Of a stretch of 62,092 nucleotides of DNA, positions 1-8,963 are shown one piece after another. The notes beneath the pieces are model-generated. The model was not told where the DNA came from, made no database searches, and was given only the letters and a program-made list of their open reading frames with translations. Made by a program: the position numbers and the translations under genes. Within the stretch, counting starts at the first letter, position 1, and each line of letters opens with the position of its first letter. The DNA lies in contig CAJXRQ010000020.1 of assembly GCA_913060505.1 (NCBI GenBank), forward strand, positions 1 through 62,092. Direction: 5' to 3'. Source of the stretch: an uncultured Desulfovibrio sp. (GTDB lineage: Bacteria > Desulfobacterota > Desulfovibrionia > Desulfovibrionales > Desulfovibrionaceae).

Positions 1-1
1 A

Positions 2-181
2 CAGTGTATTGCCGTTGGCGACGGAGCCAACGACCTGCCGATGCTTAACCTCGCCGGACTGGGCATCGCCTTTCACGCCAAGCCCAAGGTAAAGAAAGGC
101 GCACGCCAGTCAATCAGCAACCTTGGACTGGACTCCATCCTGTACCTCATCGGCGTACGGGACCGGGAGACCATGCTGTAA
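2..181 (+). CDS. serB: Phosphoserine phosphatase, C-terminal fragment (cut by window edge)
   Basis: Only the last 59 codons are present; the gene starts left of the window. The frame reads from an invariant HAD-family motif IV (GDGANDLPML, the Mg-binding aspartates) into GLGIAFHAKPKV and ends at a TAA. This stretch is diagnostic of SerB, the cytoplasmic HAD-superfamily enzyme that hydrolyses O-phospho-L-serine in the last step of serine synthesis. Whether an N-terminal ACT domain is present cannot be seen. The assignment rests on motif recognition; another HAD phosphatase is possible but the AFHAKPKV segment argues for SerB. Confidence 0.88.
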   Translation, partial: QCIAVGDGANDLPMLNLAGLGIAFHAKPKVKKGARQSISNLGLDSILYLIGVRDRETML

Positions 182-225
182 GCGCTATTGGGCCTCATCG
201 TTCCTTTTCCCAGCCCCTGTTCCCC

Positions 226-247
226 TTTTGCGCGCACCTGCGCAAAA
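226..247. other. 8-bp palindromic hairpin downstream of serB
   Basis: TTTTGCGC and GCGCAAAA flank a six-base loop, and the plus-strand side runs on into As. It lacks the U-run expected of a terminator for serB on the plus strand, so its role is unclear. Confidence 0.3.
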
Positions 248-320
248 AAAAGCGTGCACACCAGTGCAACGGCCTCAATTATCACACCATATAACAAATA
301 AATACAGCATATTACCGCGT

Positions 321-336
321 TGGCACGAGGTTTGCC
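321..336 (+). promoter_or_regulatory. Sigma-54 (RpoN) promoter
   Basis: TGGCACG-AGGT-TTGC matches the sigma-54 consensus TGGCACG-N4-TTGC at every core base, with the GG (-24) and GC (-12) dinucleotides correctly spaced. It predicts a start near base 347, about 21 nt before the lipoprotein ATG at 368. Use would need an NtrC-type activator; one is encoded at 17615-18994, but no direct link between the two is shown. Confidence 0.8.
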
Positions 337-367
337 TTGTCTTGCACAAAGATCAGGGAGAACCATC

Positions 368-808
368 ATGCGAAAAACCATACTGCTTCTGTTAACCATA
401 TTCCTGACCACGGGATGTATGAGTAACAATGCCCAGCGTGCCGCAGGCATTGGATCGTTGGCAGGAGCCACTTTGGGAGCCCTGACATTCAACAACAAGA
501 TAACCGGGGCAGCCGTGGGAGCCGGAGCCGGACTGTTGGTAGGCTACATTATCGGAAACGAAATGGACAAATCCGACAGGATGCAGGTTTCCCGCACACT
601 GGAAGACACGCCTTCCGGCCAGGTGACAAGCTGGCGCAACCCGGATACCGGCGTATACTACGAGGCCCGGCCAAAGCCGCCGCGCTACAGGGACAACAGA
701 CCTTTCCGTGAAGTTGAACTGAATGCCACAATGCCCGACGGCCACAAAGATACCGTTCTTGCCGACGCGTACCGGGGTTCGGACGGACGCTGGCACCTCG
801 TGCAGTAA
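368..808 (+). CDS. Glycine-zipper outer-membrane lipoprotein
   Basis: A 146-residue protein with a lipoprotein signal peptide: charged MRK start, hydrophobic core and lipobox LTTGC with the lipidated Cys at about residue 17. Residues ~24-62 are Gly/Ala-rich with GxxxG-type spacing (GIGSLAGATLGAL, GAAVGAGAGLLVGYIIG), the glycine-zipper pattern of the SlyB/OsmB/Rick-17kDa group. The polar C-terminal half (WRNPDTGVYY, GRWHLVQ) resembles the 17-kDa surface antigen C-terminal region. The start at 368 is chosen over upstream in-frame codons because AGGGAG lies just upstream and the signal peptide begins there. It is preceded by a sigma-54 promoter, which suggests controlled expression, perhaps in envelope stress. 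Exact function unknown. Confidence 0.85.
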   Translation: MRKTILLLLTIFLTTGCMSNNAQRAAGIGSLAGATLGALTFNNKITGAAVGAGAGLLVGYIIGNEMDKSDRMQVSRTLEDTPSGQVTSWRNPDTGVYYEARPKPPRYRDNRPFREVELNATMPDGHKDTVLADAYRGSDGRWHLVQ

Positions 809-893
809 AACTTCACAACCCCCGCGTTGCCCGTGCAACGCCTTCCTCCTTCCCCCCGCTCCGGCCCTCTCCTCCGGGGCGGCAGGCAGACCA

Positions 894-924
894 GCGGGGA
901 GGATTGCAAAACAATCCTCCCCGC
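894..924. terminator. Perfect 13-bp hairpin between convergent genes
   Basis: GCGGGGAGGATTG and its exact complement enclose a CAAAA loop. It sits between the lipoprotein gene (plus) and the kinase gene (minus), where a shared terminator is expected. No run of T follows on either strand, so it could be a structural barrier rather than a classical intrinsic terminator. Confidence 0.5.
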
Positions 925-955
925 AAAAACAATCACTCAAATTTTCTGAAACGGC

Positions 956-2899
956 TCAGGCGTTTTCAGCCACCGGAATGGTAAAAATAAAGGAACTGCC
1001 TTTTCCCTGTTCCGAATGAACCCAAATCCGTCCGCCGTAATGTTCCACGATTTCGCGACAAATCGTCAGCCCGAGTCCGGTTCCCTGAGGCTTGTCCTTG
1101 CTGGGACTAAAACTGGACTGATGGAATTTCTCGAAAATCGTCAGCCGGTCTTCCGGGGCAATTCCCACGCCGGTATCCTGTACTTCTACACGAACAAACC
1201 CGTTATCGTTGCGGGAACGAAGCGTCACGCTGCCTTCTTCCGTAAACTTGGCGGCATTGTTCAAAAGATTCACCAGAACCTGCTGAATCCGGTCCGGGTC
1301 AGCCACTATTTTCGGCAAATCCGGTTCCACTTCATACACGAGGTCCACGCCCGTCTTTTGCGCAAACACGCCCTGAATGGATTGCACTGTTTTCTCTGCA
1401 ATCTCGCCAAGTTGGACCACCTCGTCCCGCCATCCCATGCTGCCAGATTCGATCTTGTTCAAATCCAACACGTCGTTGATGAGTCTAGTCAGGCGCTCGC
1501 CTTCTTCCGTAATGATGGATAGATTTTCCTGAATCCGGGCGCCCCGTTTTTCCAGCAGGGAATCGCCATGGGAAAGAGGACTGAAATTCTTTATAAAATC
1601 TTTTTTGAGCAACTTGGCAAATCCGAGAATTGATGTCAGCGGTGTCCGCAGTTCGTGCGAGACTGAGGACAAAAACGCGGATTTCATTTCATCCAGTTCA
1701 CGCAGACGCTTGTTGGCCTGTTCCAATTCATGCGCCTTGCGGACAAGGTCTTCTGTCCGGGCACGGACCAACTGTTCCAGATGCCGGTTCAGGTCGGCCA
1801 GATCCTGCTCGGCTTTCTTGCGTTCGGTAAAGTCTTCCAACATGCCTTCAATGGAACGCAATTCCCCACTGTCGGAATATGTGGCGCGAGCGTTGAGCGC
1901 CCCCCAGAATCGGCGACTGTCGCCACGGATGTATTCATTCTCCCAACGCAGCACCTTGCCTTCATGACGAACGGTTTCCAGAAAGCGTTCCAGCTGTCCG
2001 GGACTAGGAAAAAGGGAAGTGTCGTCAGCTTCCTGCATGAACTCCTCAACGGTTTCATAGCCGAAGAAACGCGCCAAAGCGGGGTTTGCACTCGTGATCT
2101 CCCCTTCGGGAGTCATCTGGAAAATACCTTCCACGGCATTTTCAAAAATACCGCGATATTTTTCTTCCGCTTCCTGCAAGGTGCGGTTCATGGACTGCAT
2201 TTTTCGCTCACGAGCCTCAACTTCTGCACTCATGAGCCGGAAACGGCGAGCGATATCCAAAAGCTCGGCATGATGGATTTCACCGAAATCATACGAGAAG
2301 TCGCCCTTGGCGACCCGTGCGATTCCCTGCTGCAAAATGGATAAAGGCTTGCCGAGAAAAACACGCAGCAATATGCCTGTCACCGCAAGAATGACCACCA
2401 CGGAAACCATGATGAGCATGACGGAAACGAGCATCTGTCGTTCCAGTCGTTCTTTCTCGCCGCGCAAGGTAAAATCGATTTCAGCACGGCCGATGTTCCG
2501 TCCTTCGAAAACAATCTTCTGTACGCGTTTTATATCTGCGGTGGCTCCGATGAATTTTTCATGGGCATAAATGACTTCATTGCGGGAACCGTAAATACGA
2601 AATCCCTGCACCATGTCGTTTTGGGCATACACGGAGCCGATCAGGCGGGCATTTTCATAATCCAGATTCCAGATGGGAACGGCCAGAATTTCGGCTACGC
2701 GGTCCACAATTTCGTCGGCCTTTTCCCGTGCCGAACGCATCATGCCTTCAGACTGCCGCCAATAGGTATAGGCGGACATGGCTGTTGCTACCATGACCAC
2801 GATGACCACGAGGCTTGCGGTCAAATCCCGGGAAAGGGACCGGCCACGGTTCGCGAATAATGATCGCTTATCGCTTATATTCTGGGTTTCTTCGCTCAT
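956..2899 (-). CDS. Membrane sensor histidine kinase (HAMP-PAS-HisKA-HATPase)
   Basis: A 647-residue sensor kinase. One membrane helix near residues 23-43, a periplasmic sensor of ~105 residues (NLDYENARLIGSVYAQND), a second helix near 155-180, a HAMP linker (~180-230), a PAS/PAC domain (~245-360, EGIFQMTPEGEITSANPALA), a coiled coil, a HisKA domain with phospho-acceptor His at ~415 (SVSHELRTPL) and an HATPase domain with N box (NLLNNAAKF), G1 (DTGVGI) and G2 (GTGLGL). Start 2899 (ATG) is preferred over 2917 because GAGG is spaced six bases before it. No response regulator is adjacent, so it is an orphan kinase; the signal is unknown. Transcribed divergently from the nickel-transporter gene. 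Confidence 0.9.
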   Translation of the reverse strand: MSEETQNISDKRSLFANRGRSLSRDLTASLVVIVVMVATAMSAYTYWRQSEGMMRSAREKADEIVDRVAEILAVPIWNLDYENARLIGSVYAQNDMVQGFRIYGSRNEVIYAHEKFIGATADIKRVQKIVFEGRNIGRAEIDFTLRGEKERLERQMLVSVMLIMVSVVVILAVTGILLRVFLGKPLSILQQGIARVAKGDFSYDFGEIHHAELLDIARRFRLMSAEVEARERKMQSMNRTLQEAEEKYRGIFENAVEGIFQMTPEGEITSANPALARFFGYETVEEFMQEADDTSLFPSPGQLERFLETVRHEGKVLRWENEYIRGDSRRFWGALNARATYSDSGELRSIEGMLEDFTERKKAEQDLADLNRHLEQLVRARTEDLVRKAHELEQANKRLRELDEMKSAFLSSVSHELRTPLTSILGFAKLLKKDFIKNFSPLSHGDSLLEKRGARIQENLSIITEEGERLTRLINDVLDLNKIESGSMGWRDEVVQLGEIAEKTVQSIQGVFAQKTGVDLVYEVEPDLPKIVADPDRIQQVLVNLLNNAAKFTEEGSVTLRSRNDNGFVRVEVQDTGVGIAPEDRLTIFEKFHQSSFSPSKDKPQGTGLGLTICREIVEHYGGRIWVHSEQGKGSSFIFTIPVAENA

Positions 2900-3102
2900 C
2901 CCCCGCCTCAACGTCATTAGGAATTTACGGCTACGAACTCACCGCTTCAGACGGACACTAGCAAAAACAGTCCGACTTCGACAGTCTTAATTCCCAGGCA
3001 AAACCGTACACTTCCTTTGGTAATGTAAACAAATCTTCCTGACAATCATGTTAGAAAAAATACGGTCTTGCCACAAAGCCGCATTACGTCTAGAACCCCT
3101 CC

Positions 3103-4599
3103 ATGAAATGCGCCTTTTCCCAAAAGACACGTATCGCACAATTTTTCCTGCTGGCCACTCTGTTCCTGCTCATGACACCGTCGGCCCATGCCCATCCGCA
3201 CGTGTTCGTGGACGCCACCCCCACGCTGATCATAGGAAAGGACGGTCTTGCCGGAATCCGCCAACACTGGATCTTTGACGACATGTTCACGGCGGCTTTA
3301 CTCCCCGATATAGGACTCAGCCCCGCCGACCTGAAAACCCCGGAAGGCCAAAAGGCCATACGTGACGGCGGATTCGCCAACCTGAAAAACGTGGGCTACT
3401 TCACCATAGTCGACGTGGACGGGAAACGGATCAAACCTGGTCCCGCCAGTGAGTTTCACGCCTCCATAACCGAAGACAACCGGCTGGTCTACGACTTTTA
3501 CCTTGCTCTCGACATCCCCGTGCTGCGGCCGACAACTGTCCGCATCACCATTTGCGACCGCGAATATTATGTAGACATGCTACTGCTCAAAGATGACATA
3601 GGCATCGACATAGGCGGGCCGTTCAGTACGAGCCATACCATTGGCCCGGCGCAAGACCTCGCCTACTGGGGCGGATTCGTCATCCCGCAGGCCATCACTC
3701 TCAAGCTGGAGCCTGTTGGTTCGGCCATGCCTCCGATTCAAGGGCATCCTGATACGGCATTGACTTCGGACATTCCCGAAGCGCAGCCAAAAGTGGCCCG
3801 GCCGACGTTGCTGCAACGCTTCATGGGGCAGGTGGTGGCGCTGCAAAAAGTCATCAAGAAAAAGCTGACCGCTCTGGCCGGGGACATCCGCGCCAACCCG
3901 CTGGGCAAGGGCTTCTGGATGTTCCTGATGCTTTCGTTCCTGTACGGCGGCGTACACGCTCTCGGCCCCGGGCACGGAAAAACCGTTGTCTGTTCCTATT
4001 TTCTGGCCCGGCCCGGTTCGCTATGGCTGGGAGCACTCATGGGACACGCCATAACGTTCGTGCACGTCTCTTCAGCCACTCTGGTGGTTTTGGGCGCCTA
4101 TTGGCTGCTCGGTTCCGGCATGGGCGGATTCCAGAGCGCGGACAGAATCATCCAGCCAGCCAGCTATGCCCTGCTGGTGCTGGTGGGTTTGGGCCTCTGT
4201 ATGGTCATTCTCCGCGACCAGAGAAAAGGAGGCCTGCTCCAAGAGGCGAGCTGCCCTGTGGATGCCACGGAAGTGGCTCGCTCCGAACATGTGGGGAGTG
4301 TATTGCTGGTATCTTTTGTGACAGGTGTTGTCCCCTGTCCCGGTGCGGCCGTCATTCTCGCCTTTGCCGTAGGACTCAAAATCGTGACCGCCGGAATGAT
4401 CGCCATGCTGGCCATGGCGCTGGGCATGGGCCTGACCACCACATTGTTCGCATGGGGCGCTGTCAGCGCTCGCGGATTGACCCTCAAGCTTTCCGGCAAA
4501 AACCGCGCCCTGTTCAACCGGATCTATGCGGTCTTGTCCATCTGTGGTGCCTTGACCATCGCACTCTTCGGAGTCGCCATGTTCCTGGGAAGCATTTAA
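3103..4599 (+). CDS. DUF1007-NicO fusion, nickel/cobalt exporter
   Basis: 498 residues. An N-terminal signal peptide ends at SAHA; a DUF1007 domain follows (~28-210, HPHVFVDATPTL), ending in a charged linker. The C-terminal half (~260-498) is a NicO/RcnA-like membrane domain with about six helices and family motifs HALGPGHGKT and GVVPCPGAA. NicO proteins move Ni2+/Co2+ across the inner membrane, and the His-rich HPH start of DUF1007 may hold metal in the periplasm (inference). In many genomes the two domains are separate neighbouring genes; here they are one chain. The start codon lacks a clear ribosome site, but the signal peptide fixes it closely. No metal regulator or riboswitch seen nearby. 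Confidence 0.85.
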   Translation: MKCAFSQKTRIAQFFLLATLFLLMTPSAHAHPHVFVDATPTLIIGKDGLAGIRQHWIFDDMFTAALLPDIGLSPADLKTPEGQKAIRDGGFANLKNVGYFTIVDVDGKRIKPGPASEFHASITEDNRLVYDFYLALDIPVLRPTTVRITICDREYYVDMLLLKDDIGIDIGGPFSTSHTIGPAQDLAYWGGFVIPQAITLKLEPVGSAMPPIQGHPDTALTSDIPEAQPKVARPTLLQRFMGQVVALQKVIKKKLTALAGDIRANPLGKGFWMFLMLSFLYGGVHALGPGHGKTVVCSYFLARPGSLWLGALMGHAITFVHVSSATLVVLGAYWLLGSGMGGFQSADRIIQPASYALLVLVGLGLCMVILRDQRKGGLLQEASCPVDATEVARSEHVGSVLLVSFVTGVVPCPGAAVILAFAVGLKIVTAGMIAMLAMALGMGLTTTLFAWGAVSARGLTLKLSGKNRALFNRIYAVLSICGALTIALFGVAMFLGSI

Positions 4600-4641
4600 C
4601 GGTTTCCCTTCGGAATACTCAGATACCGACACAAATAAAAT

Positions 4642-4666
4642 GGGCGTTACTTCTGGAGTAACGCCC
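4642..4666. terminator. Intrinsic terminator between convergent genes
   Basis: A perfect 10-bp stem (GGGCGTTACT / AGTAACGCCC) with a five-base loop. On the minus strand it is followed by ATTTTATTT, so it best serves the methyltransferase gene; it may also stop the NicO transcript. Confidence 0.6.
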
Positions 4667-4713
4667 GAAATTGAACCTTGCGCGGATCACGTGAAATTAT
4701 GGTCCGGCATTCG

Positions 4714-5304
4714 TCATTTGGTGGCGATTATGGTCACAAGGCCATTTTCCACCGATGCCAAAATGTCGGCAAAACCGGCGTTCGTCAAATGTTGCTCCAT
4801 CCACTCCTTCGACAAACGCAGTTTCCTGTAAAAACTTTTCCTCAGTTTCCATTCTCCATTTTCATTTCGATAAACGAGATCATGGACTTTCACCGTGTTC
4901 TCTTCATACTCCAAAAAGCACGTAAAAATCGAGCTGTCATCCTCTTTCACGGGAATAAACCGATCCAGTTCGGACAGTTCGAAAGAAAGATCCCGAAAGG
5001 TAATCACGAATCGCCCACTCTTCTCCAATGAAGTGAAGGCATCCCTGAAAAGGGCCTCGACCATGGCTGTTGATTCCAAATGAAGCAGCGTATCCGTCAT
5101 GCAGACGACGAGTTCTGGCCGGGAATCAAGATGCTCCGTAAAATCAACAAGGTTTCCTTGAACCGAGGTGATGGGCAAACCGTCTGAATGACGGCCAAGC
5201 TCGTCCAACAACCTGCTGTCGATATCAATGGCCGTGACCCCAAACCCGGATTTGGCCAATGGAATGGACTGAAAACCACATCCGGCGCCGAGGTCAACAG
5301 CCAC
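4714..5304 (-). pseudogene. Class I SAM-dependent methyltransferase, 5' end missing or frameshifted
   Basis: The open frame encodes a Rossmann-fold methyltransferase: motif I VDLGAGCGFQS, motif II AIDID, and DSRPELVVCMTDTLLHL in place of motif IV. The first possible start (GTG at 5304) lies directly at motif I, leaving no N-terminal cap helix. The same frame stays open upstream to at least 5440 and reads credible protein (FRHGLASCPPLGSGVAVDLG) but contains no ATG, GTG or TTG, and it runs into the 3' end of the neighbouring lytic transglycosylase gene. An ATG with little coding sense (5381) lies in another frame. I infer a frameshift, start-codon loss or sequence error; the C-terminal 196 residues look intact. 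Substrate unknown. Confidence 0.6.
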
Positions 5305-5408
5305 ACCAGAACCGAGGGGAGGGCAAGACGCAAGACCATGACGGAACCGACGCGTACAATACGTACGCGGGAGATCGTCATGGACGCAGCAACGCCGCCA
5401 TTCCCCGA

Positions 5409-6533
5409 TTATCGCCGGATGATGAGGGTTTGGCCGGGATGAATGGTACTCTTGCGAGTCAGATTGTTGAGGCGCAAAAGCGAATTCAACGACATGCGGT
5501 ACTTTTGGGCTATGCGCAACAGGTTTTCTCCTTTGCGCACCTTATGAACCTTGCCTTTGTGCTTGGCCCGGTACTGGGCAATGAGGGGCTTGTAGCGTTT
5601 GGCAAATCCGCTGGCGGCCCCTTTTGGAACAAAAAGGATGTGCGTTCCGTGGGGCAATTGATCGCGCACCAGTTGCGGATTCAGATCCCGGATGGTCTTG
5701 TAGGTGGTTCCGGCGGCCTTGGCTACGAGCATGATCGGCGTATAGCCGCGGCAACGCAACCGGATGCGGTCAAAACGGATCGGGCGGTAATAGTCGTCCT
5801 GCAAAAGACGGAACCCGTAGCGAACGGGATTGGAAAGCAGTATTTTGGCTGCAATGGCACGTATTACATACCGCTCGGTCTCTTTGTGGAGGCGCAACTG
5901 ATAGTAATCGTTGATTTCCTGTTTTTTGATGGCCCTCCCCAGTCCGGCTTCTCCCATATTATATGCAGCAGCAGCCAAAGACCATGAATTAAATTGGGTA
6001 TGCAAGTCGGAGAGGTAGCGAATGGCGGCCTTGGTAGCGAGATAGAAATTGCGCCGTTCATCAATGGAACGGTCCACCTCCAGCCCATATTTTCGACCCG
6101 TAGGACGAATGAACTGCCAAATACCGCGTGCACCCTTGTTGGACCCGGCATTAGGCCGCAAGGCACTTTCAATGACCGGCAAATACTTGAGGTCGTCCGG
6201 CATTTTGTTGGCGCGCAGCAGATTCTCTATGTGCGGAAAGTAGCGGCCAGTCCGTTTTATCCAAAGCAGGGTTTGCGCTCTGTCCCAGTGCATGAGCAAA
6301 AGCTCTTTTTCCAAACGCTCTCGCACGTCGGGCAAATACAGGGGAACCTGCTCGCCGCAGAAAGTCAACGGTCCATGGATACGAGCCACTGACTCCACGG
6401 ACGGAAAATCCGCAGAAACGAGCGGCATCGCAGGCCGTGCCTGCCCGGAAGGGGCTGAAGCCTGTCCGAAGGCGGGCACGGCCAACGAAATGCAAACGGC
6501 AAACGCCAAAAGCGGATGCAGCAACCTGAGCAT
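5409..6533 (-). CDS. LysM-containing lytic murein transglycosylase (MltD-like)
   Basis: 374 residues with signal peptide (MLRLLHPLLAFAVCISLAVP, cleaved near AFG). The central SLT domain (~100-235) has the catalytic Glu in PVIESALRP, then GARGIWQF, AAAAYNMGEAG and ETERYVIRAIAA, the standard order for family 1 transglycosylases. A single LysM domain closes the protein (~327-374: HKVRKGENLLRIAQKY ... HPGQTLIIRR). It cleaves the MurNAc-GlcNAc bond of peptidoglycan in the periplasm. MltD usually has two or more LysM repeats; one weaker copy may lie at ~270-315. The start at 6533 is chosen for AAGGGA just upstream and for the signal peptide. Lies 45 nt after phoH on the same strand. Confidence 0.9.
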   Translation of the reverse strand: MLRLLHPLLAFAVCISLAVPAFGQASAPSGQARPAMPLVSADFPSVESVARIHGPLTFCGEQVPLYLPDVRERLEKELLLMHWDRAQTLLWIKRTGRYFPHIENLLRANKMPDDLKYLPVIESALRPNAGSNKGARGIWQFIRPTGRKYGLEVDRSIDERRNFYLATKAAIRYLSDLHTQFNSWSLAAAAYNMGEAGLGRAIKKQEINDYYQLRLHKETERYVIRAIAAKILLSNPVRYGFRLLQDDYYRPIRFDRIRLRCRGYTPIMLVAKAAGTTYKTIRDLNPQLVRDQLPHGTHILFVPKGAASGFAKRYKPLIAQYRAKHKGKVHKVRKGENLLRIAQKYRMSLNSLLRLNNLTRKSTIHPGQTLIIRR

Positions 6534-6578
6534 GAATTCTATCCCTTCAACGCCCGGCAGCAGCACCAGCCGCCGGTT

Positions 6579-7769
6579 TTACAGTTTTGATTTGAGCACA
6601 ATATCCGTAATGGGACCGCGAGAACGGTCACCCTTGAGTACCATATGCGCATAATTAGGGTATCCCCGAAGCTTGCGCACAGTCCAGTTCAGACCGTTGT
6701 TGGACTCGTTGAGATACGGATTATCTACCTGCCGTGTATCGCCGAGGCAAATGCATTTGACGTTTTCCCCCATGCGGGTGAGCAATGCGCGGGTCTCGCT
6801 GCGGGAGAGATTCTGCATCTCGTCCACGATGACGACGGCGTTTTCAATGTTCATGCCCCGAATAAACGCCACGGGCTGAATTTCGAACCGCTTGGGATTG
6901 AGCTTCAGGTTGTCCGCGGTGGGGTCCGCAAAAATGCGGTTTGCCGGGCGCATGTCGTGCAGCTTGATCAGCAAATCCTGAATGTAGCGCACATAGGGCA
7001 ACATCTTTTCCTCAATATCACCGGGGAGGTAGCCCATTTTCGCGCCAATCTCCACCACGGGTTTTACGAGGTATATCTTTCGAAACTGGTTGTCCTTGCG
7101 TTCAAGGGTCAGATACAGAGCCGCAGCCAGAGCCAGAAACGTTTTTCCGTACCCTGCCTCGGACTGAATCGACATGAGATCAATGCCGTGGTGCAGCATG
7201 AGTTCCAAGGCAAGGTTCTGGTATACGCTTCTCGGCTTCACTCCCCATACTTCGTGCTGATAGGCCACGGGATGCGGACCATCCGGGCCGTGGAAGACGG
7301 GAGTGCCGTTTTCCCAACGGAAGCAGTTGGGCTGTACTTCCTTTTCTTCGTCCACAAAGCCGGTGAATTGCTGACTCATGGACCGGAACGGATCCGAGTC
7401 GCGGTATTCCTCGCAAGGGATACCATAGACCTTAGCCTTTATCTGCAGAATCCGGTCATTGGTAATGAGAATGGCATCCTCGGGCGCAGTGTGCATGATT
7501 TCCTTGAGGATACGATCATCCATCCACTCATCGTCGAGCGTAATGGCGAAATCGGGAGGAAAAACACGAACGTCGTCGTCGTTGAGGATGACTCGCACGG
7601 CCTGGGACACAATATGGCCGATACGCGGGTCTTTCTTGAGCTTGTCCAGTTCGCTGAGAACCGTGTAGGGAATGTGGATGATGTTTTCCTGCCCGTTGCG
7701 CAGGGCAGCAATGCTTTTGGGATTTTCCAGCAGGACGTTGGTATCGAGGACAAAATTCTTCTGGGCCAT
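6579..7769 (-). CDS. PIN domain-PhoH family ATPase
   Basis: 396 residues. An N-terminal PIN nuclease-like domain (~1-140) shows the acidic residues DTNVLLENP and ITNDRI. A PhoH ATPase domain (~185-396) has Walker A (SEAGYGKTFLALAAA) and Walker B (AVVIVDEMQN), plus the PhoH signature GDTRQVD. This PIN-PhoH architecture (YlaK/PhoH2 type) is linked to RNA unwinding and cleavage. The start at 7769 (MAQKNFVLDTN) is preferred over an upstream extension because GGGGG lies four bases before it. It probably forms an operon with the lytic transglycosylase downstream. Confidence 0.92.
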   Translation of the reverse strand: MAQKNFVLDTNVLLENPKSIAALRNGQENIIHIPYTVLSELDKLKKDPRIGHIVSQAVRVILNDDDVRVFPPDFAITLDDEWMDDRILKEIMHTAPEDAILITNDRILQIKAKVYGIPCEEYRDSDPFRSMSQQFTGFVDEEKEVQPNCFRWENGTPVFHGPDGPHPVAYQHEVWGVKPRSVYQNLALELMLHHGIDLMSIQSEAGYGKTFLALAAALYLTLERKDNQFRKIYLVKPVVEIGAKMGYLPGDIEEKMLPYVRYIQDLLIKLHDMRPANRIFADPTADNLKLNPKRFEIQPVAFIRGMNIENAVVIVDEMQNLSRSETRALLTRMGENVKCICLGDTRQVDNPYLNESNNGLNWTVRKLRGYPNYAHMVLKGDRSRGPITDIVLKSKL

Positions 7770-8025
7770 TAATCCCCCGTCCGTATAACCGTTAGATGTT
7801 GCTACCGGGTGACACCTGACATTGTTCCGCTTCACGCGGCCATCTGCTCGCCGGGTTCCTTTCGCATCCTCCGTTGCGGGTTATGAAACCACTGTGAGCA
7901 GTTTTTGAGAAAAAGTCTAGAGCATTAATACGACAGTCGGAACGGAAAATTCATGGCAGCAATGTGACGAATGCGTCATAAGGAATTAAAAGATACCTGG
8001 ACAAGCATGGCAAGGAGTAAACCGC

Positions 8026-8889
8026 ATGACCGCAACGAATTACACCATACGCACCATGAATCGCCACGAAGTTCATATGGCGGTGGACTGGGCCGCGGCC
8101 GAGGGCTGGAACCCCGGGCTGGATGACGCCCACTGCTTTCATGCCGCCGACCCGGAAGGATTTCTTGTGGGCCTCGCAGACCAAGAGCCCGTATCCTGTA
8201 TTTCGGCGATACGGTACGGCAGAGACTTCGGTTTTCTTGGATTTCACATCGTTAAACCGGAACACCGTGGCAAGGGGTACGGCCTGCGGATATGGAAGGC
8301 CGGGATTGAACGCCTCAAGGGGCGTGTGCTCGGATTGAACGGCGTGGTTGCCCAACAGGACAACTACAAGAAGTCGGGCTTTACGTTATCCTGCCGCAAC
8401 ATCAGGAAACAGGGAACCGGAGGCCTTGAAGCATTGATTCCACCAGACGACGCTTCCCGGATGGAAGAACTTTCCTCCCTGCCGTTTTCCTCTGTCGCAG
8501 CATATGACCATGCCTTTTTCCCGGACAGCCGCGAGGAGTTTCTGCGCTGCTGGATCAACCGGAAAAACAACCGTGCCCTAGGCCTGATTCATGACGGGGA
8601 ACTGGCTGGTTATGGTGTCATCCGCCATTGCAGGATCGGACACAAGATCGGGCCGCTCTTTGCCAACACCAGAGGTCAGGCCGAAATGCTGTTGCTCGCG
8701 CTCATCGCGCACCTGGAGCCGGACGAACCCTATTTTCTGGATATCCCGGAAAAAAACTCCGCGGCGGTTGAACTCGCCGATCTTTTCGGCATGACAACGG
8801 TGTTTGAAACCGCCCGAATGTACAAAGGAGCGGAGCCGGAGCTCTCCATTGACCGCTCGTTTGGGGTTACGAGCTTTGAACTGGGATAA
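8026..8889 (+). CDS. GNAT-family N-acetyltransferase
   Basis: 287 residues. The N-terminal half (~5-140) is a GNAT fold with the acetyl-CoA-binding signature in KPEHRGKGYGLRIWKAG and the beta-4 strand FGFLGFHIV. The C-terminal half (~150-287) matches the extra acetyltransferase-like domain found in the two-domain GNAT proteins (acetyltransferase 18 type, RALGLIHDGELAGYGVIR). A good AAGGAG precedes the ATG. The acceptor substrate cannot be told from sequence. Transcribed divergently from phoH, across a 256-bp spacer in which I found no distinct site. Confidence 0.88.
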   Translation: MTATNYTIRTMNRHEVHMAVDWAAAEGWNPGLDDAHCFHAADPEGFLVGLADQEPVSCISAIRYGRDFGFLGFHIVKPEHRGKGYGLRIWKAGIERLKGRVLGLNGVVAQQDNYKKSGFTLSCRNIRKQGTGGLEALIPPDDASRMEELSSLPFSSVAAYDHAFFPDSREEFLRCWINRKNNRALGLIHDGELAGYGVIRHCRIGHKIGPLFANTRGQAEMLLLALIAHLEPDEPYFLDIPEKNSAAVELADLFGMTTVFETARMYKGAEPELSIDRSFGVTSFELG

Positions 8890-8910
8890 GCGGGTCGGGC
8901 AGCCCGGTGG

Positions 8911-8939
8911 TTGCCCTTGCGGCCGACACCCTGTATAGG
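8911..8939 (+). promoter_or_regulatory. Candidate sigma-70 promoter for hicB
   Basis: TTGCCC and TATAGG are separated by 17 bases, 25 nt before the hicB ATG. The match is moderate. Confidence 0.4.
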
Positions 8940-8963
8940 CGGAAAAAAACAAGGAGACTTTCC

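Noticed and set aside
6645..7772. 375-codon plus-strand frame opposite phoH
   Set aside because: Mirrors phoH codons, no domain, no ribosome site.
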